This document shows positions 1-9,664 of a stretch of 64,000 nt of DNA, one piece after another. Within the stretch, counting starts at the first letter, position 1. Every line of letters starts with the position of its first letter. The translations under genes were made by a program, and so were the position numbers. The notes under the pieces are model-generated. The model was not told where the DNA came from. It saw only the letters and a program-made list of their open reading frames with translations, and did no database searches. The stretch is from Rehmannia glutinosa (Eukaryota > Streptophyta > Magnoliopsida > Lamiales > Orobanchaceae), in the NCBI GenBank assembly GCA_016081115.2, contig CM071935.1:23478653-23542652 (forward strand). The letters run 5' to 3'.

Positions 1-28
1 TTGTCTATGCGCCCGAGCTCCCCTTCTT

Positions 29-539
29 GTGCCATCGTTACCATTTCCTCGGATATTACTCTGGATAATACTTTTTCTGCTTTGGACTCGAGGATCCTTC
101 TATTCATACTTCGATGATATGCCACCTCCGGTGGTTAAACGTACATCTGTCCCCAAACCTCCGGTTCTTCGCGGTGACCAATCATTCTCCGCCTCTGATA
201 TTCATCATAGGCCTATCACGGTGCAGTACCCATTGGAAAAACCCATTCGTCCATTGTATAGGGCTATCCGTGCTAAATCTGTCGATGCCAAACATAGGCT
301 ACTTCAATCGGTAGCGGGGTAACAAGCCAGCTATTCATCAATTGGAGATTGAGGATGATGAACATGGATCTAAAAATTTAAACAAGGCTGCCCCGAAATG
401 TTGGGCTGATTATGTGGATGATGATAATATTTCCGGGGTTGATACATCCGCGCCCACACACTCCGGATCTCCTACCCGGATCACCTCACCGATCCTTCCC
501 AATGAATTGCTTCTATTGGAACATTCGGGGGATTGGTAA
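29..539 (+). pseudogene. LINE ORF1-side / linker fragment
   Basis: Two short open stretches (29-322 and 342-539, different frames) lie just upstream of the endonuclease. The first holds a proline-rich segment (PPPVVKRTSVPKPPVLRG). The second is acidic (WADYVDDDNISGVD). I recognise no domain. Their position suggests the tail of the LINE ORF1 or the linker before the endonuclease. They could also be chance open frames in a decayed element. Confidence 0.4.
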
Positions 540-1240
540 CATTGCTTCGCGCAATATTCTTAAGAAGCTATGTAATAATCAAAAACCTTCTTTGGTTGCT
601 ATTGTAGAACCTAAAGTTGACTTGCATTCTATCTCTGATTCTTATTGGGCCAGTCTTGGTTTACAGTTTGTGGCTCAGAACTTTCGGGTATCGGGGAAGT
701 CGGATATCCGGATCTTGATCGCTTCGGATATAACGATTCTTCAAAGAGGTTTTTATTTCTGACCAATGTATTATTCTTAAGGTCCAGTTCTCCAATTACA
801 TCTTTCATGTGGGGTTTGTTCATGATATATGCAATCACGTGATTCGTAGACAACTTTGGTCAAATATTATTTCTCTGGGTTGTGATGATCTGGTTTTGAT
901 GGGGGACTTTAATGCTAGTCTCGGGAACCATGAGCGTACAGGTCAGGGGGTCGCCTTGATGGCGTCTTGCCAGGATTTTTGGGATTTTTATGACAATGCG
1001 GGGTTGATGGCTATCCCCGCGATAGGCAACTTCTTTACTTGTGCAAAGACGCGCGTCCTCATCGACTCTCATTCAAGCTCGTCTTGACCGTGTTATAGCT
1101 AGTCCTAGGTTTGTTAATCTTTGGCAGAGGACTAAGGCTTTTGTTCTCCCTCGCACTTGCTCGGACAATCATCCTCTTTTGCTTTCGTGTGAGACTTCGG
1201 CTCATAAAGGCCCATCTCCTTTTTCGTTTTCAACGTATGT
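500..1240 (+). pseudogene. LINE endonuclease (EEP) domain, frameshifted
   Basis: The apurinic-like endonuclease nicks target DNA to prime reverse transcription. Its N-terminal motif is read at about 500-700 (NCFYWNIRGIGN, then PSLVAIVEPKV). The central catalytic motif LMGDFNASLGNHERTG is at about 890-945. The C-terminal motif is seen as LDRVIASPRF and then SDNHPLLLSC at about 1085-1190, where the family normally has S-D-H-x-P. The pieces lie in at least three frames, so several indels have broken the domain. The Asp of the S-D-H motif is kept but the His is now Asn. Confidence 0.85.
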
Positions 1241-1267
1241 GGACTAAACATCCTGGTTTTCAGTCGG

Positions 1268-2960
1268 TTGTTACTTCTTCTAGGGACAACTTTGATTCGA
1301 TTGATGATAAAATTGAAAAGATTGCGCCCTATGCTTCGTTCTTGGAATTCAGAGGTTTTTGGAGATGTCAATCGTGGGGTGGATGATAAATTAGAAAGGT
1401 TAAGACAGATTCAGTCGGACATCGAGACTCTGGGGTATAGTATAGCCCGTCGAGACCTGGAGCTTGAAGCCCAAAATTTTCTTAATCAGGCGTTGCTTCT
1501 ACAATCTGAATTTTTTCGCCAGAAATCTCGGGCCGCTTGGTTGTTTGATGGAGACCGCAACACTTCTTTTTTCCACCGTTGTTGTCAGACTAAGGCCACT
1601 CGGGCTGGTATTCACGGTCTGATGATCAATGGTACGCTTTCCACGGACCCATCCCTCATCCATAGTCACATTATCCAGTTTTTCCAGGACTTATTCACGG
1701 CGCCTATTGGTCCTATTCCGGATTTTTCTTCTATTGATCAAGTTATTAATCCAGTGGTGATGGATGTGGAGAACAATTGCTTAACCTCTTTACCTATGGA
1801 TTTAGAGATTCGAGATGCGGTTTTGATCTCGATCTTGACAGCTCCCCCAGGCCCGGATGGATTTAATGGCTCTTTCTATCGAGTTGTTGGGATATTATAT
1901 CTAATGACGCGTCATCGCTGCTGGCGCCACTATTTCCAATCTGGTTCTCTCGCGGATGGACTCAATTCCGGCTTTATGGTTCTCATTCCTAAAAGCAAAG
2001 ATGTGAATATCGTTGATAATTCCAGGCCCATTGTCATGAGCAATTTCATCTTCAAATTATCACTAAGATATTGGCTACCGGTTTGCCCGTATCGTTAGAC
2101 GTATTTTGTCTCCTACACAATTTGGTTTTATTCCGGTCGTCACATTCATGATTGTATTGCTCTAGTCTCGGAAGGCTTTAACATTCTTCATAATCGGGTA
2201 GTGATAACATGATCCTCGAAAATCGATATCCGTAAGGCCTTTGACACTCTCACCGGGATTTTCTTTTATATCTTCTCTGAGATTTGTCTTCTCTCGAGAA
2301 ATTTGTTGCGTGGATATCTCATCATTTTGAACTCGGCCCGTATCTCGGTTCTTCTTAATGGCTCTCGGTCGGATACTTTGCTTGCACAAGAGGGTGCGTC
2401 GGGGTGATTCTCTTTCACCCCTTCTTTTTTTCATTGCCGAAGAAGTCCTGGGAAACTTATCTCTCATCCGGTGTCATCCCATCTTCTCAAAGCCTTTCAT
2501 GGCTCCGCGTTATATTGTGTTTCCGTCCTCCATGCTTTATGCGAGATGATATTTCATCCTTTGTGCGGCAACCTCCTCGCAATGCACGTTATATTTTTGA
2601 TACTCTTGGTCATTATGCCTCTCTTTTCGCCAGGTGTTCAATCTGTCAAAATCGAAGGTGTTTTTGGGTACTCGGGTCTCGCATTATATTAGACATCGCA
2701 TTCGACGATCATGGGCTTATCGGTTGGATCCTTTTCTACTAATTATCTTGGGGTTCCTATATTCAAGGGTGCCCCCAAACATGGTGTGTTGCGGCCTTTG
2801 TTTGATAAGATTATGGTTAAGTTTAAGCGTTGGAAAGGTTCTTCTCTCTCGCGGTCGTGGTGCCGCTTGGTTAACTCTATTATTGCCACTCCTTGGTTCA
2901 CAAAGATGCTTATTTACAAATGGCCTATCGCTACCGCTTAAGCGATTAGAGAAAGCTATG
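1268..2960 (+). pseudogene. LINE reverse transcriptase, frameshifted
   Basis: The longest open part (1268-2098) starts in the linker (AWLFDGDRNTSFFHRCC, a plant L1 signature) and reaches RT motifs with APPGPDGFNGSFYR and GFMVLIPKSKDVN. Downstream, in other frames, are RRGDSLSPLLFFIAEEVLG at about 2395-2450 and the region of the catalytic box near 2540, read as MRDDISSFV where the family has Y-A-D-D. Further on come STNYLGVPIFKGAPKHG and WCRLVNSIIATPWF (2711-2941). The damaged catalytic box and multiple frame changes show that it cannot make active RT. Confidence 0.88.
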
Positions 2961-3559
2961 CGTAACTTCATTTGGATCGTGATATTAATCGGAAGGGTTC
3001 TCACGTGTTAATTGGACGCGTTGTTGCTCTCCTAAGAACGAGGGCCGTCTTGGCGTCCATCCTCATTTCTCGCAAACCGAGCCTTTATTATGAAGATGGG
3101 CTGAAAACTTCTCACATCGGATTCCATTGTCTTTGATACTCTCCGTCGCCGTTTTTTATGGACAATGGTTCGATTAGCGCTCATTCTTGCCTTCTTCTTC
3201 TATCTCGGGCGGCTACGTCCAATGTGGAGGATTGTCAAACTGATTCGAGATGGATTCTGGGGTCACTCTTCGGTTAATTTTTGGACAGATAATCGGCTTG
3301 CTACGTCATTGCGGATCGGATTGGCATCCCGCATGAATTTCGGGCTAACTTTCGTAATCCCATATCGACTTCTTTTTTGATAACAAATGGCATCTCACTA
3401 TGTCGTTTGTGGAGGCTTACTTGGATATTATTCGGGATATTATTCGTTGTCCGATTGCTCCGCATTCTTTGGATAAACGAGTGTGGACTCGCTCGTGGAT
3501 GGGACAATGACTTCTAATTCAAAGATATGCATTTATTCGACCGCCCTTTCCTTCGTTAA

Positions 3560-3841
3560 ATGGGGATCTTGGATATGGTCCCCCTACATTCCGTAGAGAG
3601 ATGCACGGTTGTGGTCCGGGCGATATTCGAACGTCTCGAGAGTCATGGACATTCACCGCCCCAAAGGATTTATCGGTCCTCCCTATCTTCATCGTGTCTC
3701 TGTAACTCTCATTCGGAATCGATCGATCACATTTTTGTTTCTTGCAATTTTGCAGAGCTCTTTGGGACTGGATTGCGGGTTCATTTGCGGTGGCTTTTAA
3801 GTAACGCCTCTATAGCTTCAACGATTTTATGGTTCATTTAA
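3560..3841 (+). pseudogene. LINE zf-RVT (zinc-binding in reverse transcriptase) domain
   Basis: The translation holds SSCLCNSHSESIDHIFVSCNFA followed by a hydrophobic LRWLL segment. The spacing CxC...ESxDHxFxxCxFA is the recognisable core of the plant zf-RVT domain that follows RT in L1 elements. The stretch 2960-3560 before it shows only short, frame-shifted pieces of the RT C-terminus (for example near 3165-3380). The fragment sits in the expected place, between RT and RNase H. Confidence 0.8.
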
Positions 3842-4017
3842 TGGAATTTCATTTCGATGTGCATTGCTTTTCTCCGGAGGGTGGCGATTGTTTCTTGCAT
3901 ATGGCTTATTTGGCACATCGAAATGACGTGATCTTTAATCACAAACATTGGACTACGATGATACGGCGCTTGTTCGGTTGAGAGCCATGATTATTGAGTC
4001 GCTTCGCTTGACAAAGG

Positions 4018-4617
4018 GTGCATGCGCGAATACCCAAGAGGATCTTCTTTGTCTACACCGGGAAGAAGGTTAGTGGACGCTCTCCTAAGGCCCCTCGCAT
4101 TATCCCGGTGCCTTGGTTTCTTCCCCTTCCTGGCCGGATTAAAGTCAACATAGATGGTAGTGCTATCGGAGATCCAGGCCGTATCACGGCGGCAGGCATT
4201 TTTCGTACCTATCGAGGATTTTTTCGTGGGTGTTTCGTGGAGCAAAGTGTGGAACGGGCTTTGCTTTTGAGGCCAAACCGGTTCTTTGCCATGACCGCAA
4301 TCTCCTATGCTTTTCGCAAGGGTTGGACTAATATTTGGCTGGAATCGGACTCTACATATGTTGTTGGCCTTATTAGATCTCAGACGGGCTCCATCCCGTG
4401 GCGTCTGTTTAATCAATGGTGTTATTCTCTCTTTCTGCTTTCCCACATGCATGTTGTGGTTTCTCACATCTATCGAGAAGGCAACCGTGTTGCGGACCAT
4501 CTCAGCAAGTTCACGTGTGACTCCTCTTGGTGGGATGCCCCCCAATGGATATTATCCTTCTGCTTACAGATGACTATGTCGGACGTACACAGTATAGATT
4601 TGTTAGTTAATTTGTGA
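4018..4617 (+). pseudogene. LINE RNase H domain (RVT_3 type)
   Basis: A 199-residue open frame holds an RNase H fold of the plant LINE type. The first catalytic Asp is in RIKVNIDGSAIGDPG. The next region, FAMTAISYAFRKGW, has Met where the family has the catalytic Glu (normally A-E-x-x-A). The third Asp is in IWLESDSTYVVGLI, and the C-terminal motif is VSHIYREGNRVADHLSKF. RNase H removes the RNA strand after first-strand synthesis. This is the best preserved domain of the LINE, but it has probably lost one active-site residue. It ends in a stop at 4615-4617. Confidence 0.88.
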
Positions 4618-4813
4618 TATGTTGTTTTGGTTTGGTTGTATGGCTTTCATTTTTCTCACTGGGGTACTATTTTCCTACTCAGGGTTTTTCCCACAAGGGT
4701 GGGTTTTACCTTGGTAGGTTTTTAACGAGGCCCCAAACATTGGGCTACCTGGTCGGCTTGTGACCAGGATTTTTCATTTCTTTCTATTATATTTCGATTC
4801 TTATTGAAAAAAA
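4618..4813 (+). other. LINE 3' UTR and poly-A tail
   Basis: Non-coding stretch after the RNase H stop. It has the T/G-rich tail usual in plant LINEs (read as cccacaagggtgggttttac and a following aggtttttaacgaggc). It ends in a run of eight A at 4806-4813, after which the sequence changes abruptly to an unrelated LTR. Confidence 0.75.
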
Positions 4814-6016
4814 AGGGGACGGAGCAGGTCCACATGACCGGACCGTGTGAAGTCACACGGCCGTGTGGAATTGGGAAACCACTGCACCAGCTGCCAGTGT
4901 CATACCACACGCCCATGCGAACAAGGGCTGAGCCTAGAACCACACGCCCGTGTGGGGGTCTATTTCAGCGCGTTTTTCTGAGTTTGCTTCTCGTTCCAAC
5001 TCTACAAGTGATCTCTCCAAACATCTATAAAAGAGACCAAGTCTTGCACAAAAAATCACAACTTGATATATAGAAAACACATCAAATAACACAGGAACGA
5101 AGGAATCGAAGAGCTTCTGAAAGCAAAAGGTTAGGTCGTGAAGAACACCACAAGGCTTTCGCATCTAGGGAGCACAAGAGCTTCGAGGTCTTGGAGGGAG
5201 AATCCACCCTGACAAGAAGGGATTTTCTTTCTATGTCTAAGAACTCTTGTCTGTGCTTATATGATGTCATAATATTGATTCGGATTTGTCTATGAGTTTG
5301 TAATCAATGTTTGACATATTTTTCGAGTCTTAGGGGCATAATTGAAACTGTGGATTTATATTAAATATGATTATTTGTTTTCTTAATTAATTCATTCATG
5401 CGTTCTATTTTATGAATTCGAGTGCTTATTTTATAATTGCTTTTTATTTGGCCAATAATTTGCATGTCATACTTCTAGTGCATAATCCGGGAGGTGAGTT
5501 CTAGTAAGACGAAAATAGAACTCAGACATGAAACATGTGTGACAGGCGTGTTTGTGAGGAGTCATTCAATTCACAAATCTTTTTGGAGATAATAAGAATT
5601 GTAACGATACGAGAGGACTACAATTGTTATTAATCAACTGTTTACGCACCACCTCACCAGAGGGGAGTAAATGAATTTAGGAATTTGAACCCATATAATT
5701 ACATGAATTGGTCTTTAAAACTTTATTCGCATTTAATATTGAAGAAGCATGTTGAGATTATGTGCCTAAGTTGCTCTTAAGATGTTGAAAATACTTGTGG
5801 GGTTCACAAATTTATTTCTTTTTATTTTTCTTATTTTTTCGATTTTCATAGATAAAAAATACTTGATTTTTGGTCGCTTCCATAAAATTAAAATACGATG
5901 TTATTATAGCCTAAGTGTTTCGAGATTCAATCCCTGAGGAATACGATCTTGCTTGCCATTATCTTATAAACTACACTGTACACTTGCAGTTGTATGAACC
6001 AAAATATTTTTGGCGA
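4814..6016 (+). repeat. Old gypsy-type LTR remnant with decayed primer-binding site
   Basis: Begins right after the LINE poly-A with palindromic runs of the form cacacggccgtgtgg (about 4853-4960). A TATA-like segment tctataaaagagacc lies near 5024-5038. The right end has the usual 3' LTR end of this gypsy group (ctgaggaatacgatcttgcttgcc, then ctgtacacttgcag). A trace of a tRNA-Asp-type PBS follows (tggcg at 6011-6015). No internal coding region follows, so it is a solo or truncated LTR. I see no gene here. Confidence 0.6.
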
Positions 6017-6059
6017 ACAATATTTTACAATGACATGTATACTATTTTTAACTCTATAT

Positions 6060-6250
6060 TTTTTACACATAATTCTTATTTTAATTTATATCCATATTTT
6101 TATTTTTATTAAATTAAATTAATGTGTTAATAACATAGATTTAAGACTTCTAACACTATATCTTCATGTAAGTAAGAGAAAAATTGAGAGATAGAAATCA
6201 TAACACATTCTACAAAAGAGTAAATCAGAAACTAAAACTTATAATGTTAG
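6060..6250 (+). repeat. Left arm of a degenerate direct repeat interrupted by element B
   Basis: AT-rich sequence containing acatagatttaagacttctaac and, closer to the element, gaaactaaaacttataatg. Similar blocks in the same order recur at about 13150-13370. Before element B inserted at 6252 the two copies would have been roughly 0.6 kb apart. No coding potential is visible. Confidence 0.4.
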
Positions 6251-6759
6251 TTGTTCACTTGGTTTTATACCATTGATTTGGGCTTCCTAAACTGGAGTTT
6301 TGTATTGTTTTTGAGTATTTTGAGTCATTTGAGTAGCCAAGCCATGTTGAGAGCCAATTATATTGAGTTTATAGTCATAGAAATGAATTGTGTATCAAAA
6401 GAAATACAAACGAGCAAACAACGAGAGATTGATTTGAAGAAATGTCCAAACGCGTCTGAAATTTCCATCACTGGCAGCGTTTTGTATTTGGGCCATAACT
6501 CTCTCTACAAAATTGATATTGAGATGATTCAAGTGGCTATGGAAAGCTAAGAGATAGTGCTACAACGTTGATGAAGGGCTCCAAATCAAATTCAGACTGT
6601 GTTGGGCGCTAAAACCGGGCGGGCGCTGCAGCGCCCGTCACCTAGCGCTGTAGCGCCAGGTACAGGGCTTTTCACCCCCAAAATTAAAGTTGGGCGCCGC
6701 AGCGCCCCTGGGCGGAATTTCCTATGTTCCTCCACCTTTTTCTTGAACTTTTGAGGGGC

Positions 6760-6765
6760 TATAAA
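6760..6765 (+). promoter_or_regulatory. TATA box of element B LTR
   Basis: The string tataaa follows a GC-rich block and a 58-bp module (from gggcgga at about 6711) that is shared with the LTR of element D. The same box is at 11781-11786 in the 3' LTR. In the 5' LTR the box stands about 20 bp upstream of the nested insert, so transcription from this LTR would run into the insert. Confidence 0.65.
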
Positions 6766-6784
6766 GGGAAGATGGGAGCCTTGA

Positions 6785-7684
6785 TGATACGGATTGTACG
6801 AAGGACCCATTGAATATATCGATTCAAGAACCCAACGTATACAAGTAGGCAACGGATATTCCAGATCGATGATCTAGTTTGATCTTACCTAGAGCTTTAT
6901 AACCTTGACCCATTGGCTATATGATCAGCCAAGAACCTTGGTATGATGAACACCACAAGACATTGCTCAAGTATCTTGATAAGTTCTTAAACAATTGAAA
7001 ACTCTACAAAGAGAATTTCAACTCACAAAGGCAAATGCCAATTTCAATATCAATCAATTCTCCATTCTTACATGGGTTGCCATGCTTTTATAGTTACAAT
7101 ATGATGCTTCAATGTTAATCCCGAATTGGCTTTTCATGGGATTTGAAGAGACATTCTTGACCCCTTTTTCTAGTCTTACAACATAGAAAATGACTCCCCC
7201 ATGTGAAGAGACACTCTAGACCACCTTTACTAGACTTGGAAAATGATTACTAGACTAGACAACCTTTCTAGACTTGGAAAATGACTACGAGACTTACTTT
7301 ATTGAATAATCATACTTGATTAACTTAACTAAGACACTTTGACTAACAAAATGCTGAAAATTGACCATTTTAAGCAAAATGAAACATCACTCCTCTTGGG
7401 CTTGAGGTGTTGGACGAAAATCATGGCCCATAAACTCCAAAGTAAGTCTTCAATTCAGTTCCTTGCTTGAGCCCAACTTATTAGATGCATTATGGCCCAA
7501 CAACTTGAATAACATTCATTACTTGGCCTTCTATTGAGCTCCTTGCACATTTTCTTTAATTTCAGCAACAAAAGTCATCAAAGCTTGCTTAATTTGTTTA
7601 GCTCTTGCTCCCGTGATTTGCCCTCCATGAATCATCATCGGTTCTTTATTTCCTTGAGTTGTAACTGCAGGATGACCTTCATCA
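6785..7684. mobile_element. Nested 900-bp TG...CA insert in element B 5' LTR
   Basis: Absent from the 3' LTR of B, which defines both ends to the base: gccttga|tgatacgg on the left and cttcatca|cttgatct on the right. The flanking duplication is cttga (6780-6784 and 7685-7689). Termini are TGAT...ATCA. Size, 5-bp TSD and TG/CA ends suggest a solo LTR or a very short LTR derivative. On the minus strand, 7531-7680 reads a basic peptide (GGQITGARAKQIKQAL) similar to the start of some gypsy gag ORFs, so internal retrotransposon sequence may be present. Confidence 0.7.
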
Positions 7685-8601
7685 CTTGATCTAGGGTATG
7701 AAGGAAAGGCTGGGAATACACCCAAGAACACAAGAAATACATCAACTTCATCAAGGAAGAACCAAGGGAAGAATCAGGTCGAATCGAAGCTTGAGGATTG
7801 AAGATCAATCGAGAGATTATCCATTTCCCTAAGTTTTCTCATTCTTTGTGCTTTAATCTTTCATTTTAGCTTGTCATGGATATGAACAATTTGTCTATGG
7901 GTTGTTTATTTGTAATGAGTAGCTAAACTTCTTGTGATTTCCGGGTTTTGGAAGTAGATTAATTAAACTCTTGTTGAATATTTTAATCTTAATTGAAGTT
8001 ATTGTCTTGAAGCCTATTTGAGTACTTTGTTCTTATTCTTGTTTTATCATTTGACAAATGATTTATCATATATTGATTCAAATGATTTTCAATATTAGAT
8101 CTTGATGTTTGATATGAATATTTGCATAATCGAGAGGTTTGTGAATATTTGTGAGGATATATGATCTTTTGTGCATTTGGGAGTTGTGTATCTTATGTTG
8201 AGTAGAGATGCTAGCATAAATATTTCAATCTACACTTTATATACATCTCGAGAGGGAGGATAAAATACCGTTGTGATCATCTTATAGGTGTAGTGATAAT
8301 AACTTTGACTTTGATTAAATCGGACAACAAGAGGAATATTAATTGAAACCATAACCCGGGAATCCATTTCATTCCCTTGATAATTCCACTATTCTTAGTA
8401 TCTTGTGTTTTTGTGGTTAATCTTGTCTTTACTTCTACAACAATTATCAAATTTCGATCGTCTAAATAAAAATAAGACTATCTTAGTACAATACTTAGTG
8501 CATAAATTTATTAGTCTCCGTGGATACGACCTTGCTTACCCTATTCTATAAAATACACCGTACACTTGCGGTGAAGCTAAAAATAAGGCAAACAAGTTTT
8601 T

Positions 8602-8617
8602 GGCGCCGTTGCCGGGA
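8602..8617 (+). other. Primer-binding site of element B (tRNA-Asp)
   Basis: tggcgccgttgccggg lies six bases after the LTR end. It is complementary to the 3' end of plant tRNA-Asp, the primer used by Athila-type elements. Confidence 0.85.
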
Positions 8618-8774
8618 ACTAATACAATTTTTGGTGCTAATATTGCGATAGATATAATTATTTTTAATTTAGACATTTTTTATTTTATTTCATTTTTCTT
8701 TTGTAAATTCTACCTCTACAATGCTTGATTTGTTTCTTTGAGTTGGTGCAGGTAGTACACGAACACTCGCTCGA

Positions 8775-9572
8775 ATGGAGAAAGTCAATTACTTCAATAA
8801 CTGGAATTCTTACAGTTATTGGAATAATCCTACTCCTACATGCTACTATCCAGATTGAGGGAATCACGAAGATTTTTTATATGCTAACACGGAGAATGTG
8901 ATTCAACTGCCATCAAGCTTCAATTTAACGAATGGATTTACTAATGCGGAAGGTAAACCATCTTTAGAAGAAGCCCTCACCTCGTTAATGAGTCAAATAA
9001 GTTTGTTCATGAGCGAGACGAGGGACCACTTTATACGTGATGAAGCAAATAAGGACAAGTTAGAGTTAGAACTGACACAGTTGGCCAGTACGATGAAAAA
9101 TCTTGAGACTTAAATTGGCCAATTAGCTACTATTTTTGGTGAACAACAACAAAAGAGCCAGTTTTTTAGCACCACCGAAGTCAACTCGAAGGAACAATGT
9201 AGTGCCATTCATCAAATGAGTGGTACCGAGTACGAGGAGCCGAAAATCCTGGAAAAGTAAGAAAGTTCGGAACCAAACACGGATTGTGTGTCTATGCACT
9301 TTCAGCTCGTGTGTGGTACCGAAAAGGAGCAAAAACAGGACAAGGAACACACGAACCATGTGTGTACGCCTATGCAGCATGTACAAGATATCATAAGAAA
9401 ACTATTCCAGAATGAGACGAGCACGAACTATGCGTATGCACACGAACAATATGCGCGTAATTCAAATCAAAGTGTTCCAACACCAGGACTCCACTACTTT
9501 CTTGGAAATCCTAATTATGCATTACTAGATGCAAACAATGCAACAACGGTTCTTGACCACGACCCAAAGTAG
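8775..9572 (+). pseudogene. Gag-derived pseudogene of element B
   Basis: One reading frame from the ATG at 8775 (MEKVNYFNNWNSYSYW) to the TAA at 9570, interrupted only by in-frame stops (TGA 8856, TAA 9111 and another near 9258) and with no frameshift. It keeps the Athila gag C-terminal signature: KPSLEEALTSLMSQ, then a heptad-like helix, IGQLATIFGEQQQ, and QCSAIHQMSGTEYEEPK. Element D has SLEELLSSFL and HCKAIKLRSGTEYDEP in the same places. The frame then ends without protease or polymerase, so the element was cut down to the gag tail. Confidence 0.75.
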
Positions 9573-9646
9573 CTAATATATGCATTCAAATGTGGTACGA
9601 AATGAAATTAACAGGCGTCGAGCTAAAGACGTTAAATATAACGCTT

Positions 9647-9664
9647 GTTGGGAGGCAACCCAAC
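9647..9664 (+). other. Palindromic post-coding motif (element B)
   Basis: gttgggaggcaacccaac is an inverted repeat around gag. It stands 75 bp after the last coding stop. The same core (ttgggaggcaacccaa) occurs after pol in element D at 37991-38008. Position and conservation suggest an RNA hairpin or processing signal; its function is unknown to me. Confidence 0.7.

Larger units (their letters stand above)
1..4813 (+). mobile_element. L1-type LINE, degenerate, 5' end outside window
   Basis: Non-LTR retrotransposon read left to right as endonuclease, reverse transcriptase, zf-RVT and RNase H, followed by a short 3' UTR and an A tract at 4806-4813. This domain order, with a terminal plant-type RNase H, is typical of plant L1-clade LINEs. 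Every domain is broken by frameshifts or stops, so no complete protein remains. The 5' end lies outside the window, so target-site duplications cannot be tested. The A tract abuts an old LTR fragment, which suggests the LINE inserted into that LTR. The element is clearly dead. Confidence 0.9.
6252..8595 (+). repeat. Element B 5' LTR (interrupted)
   Basis: Starts tgttcacttggttttatacc and ends at ...aaggcaaaca. It matches the 3' LTR (11301-12726) closely on both sides of a 900-bp insert (6785-7684). Without the insert it is about 1.44 kb. A GC-rich palindromic block (6600-6715) precedes a TATA box at 6760-6765. There is no protein-coding content beyond chance frames. Confidence 0.88.

Noticed and set aside
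8602..8617. tRNA-Asp-like sequences as tRNA genes (also 30934, 32532)
   Set aside because: Only the 3' terminal complement is present, placed directly after LTR ends: primer-binding sites.
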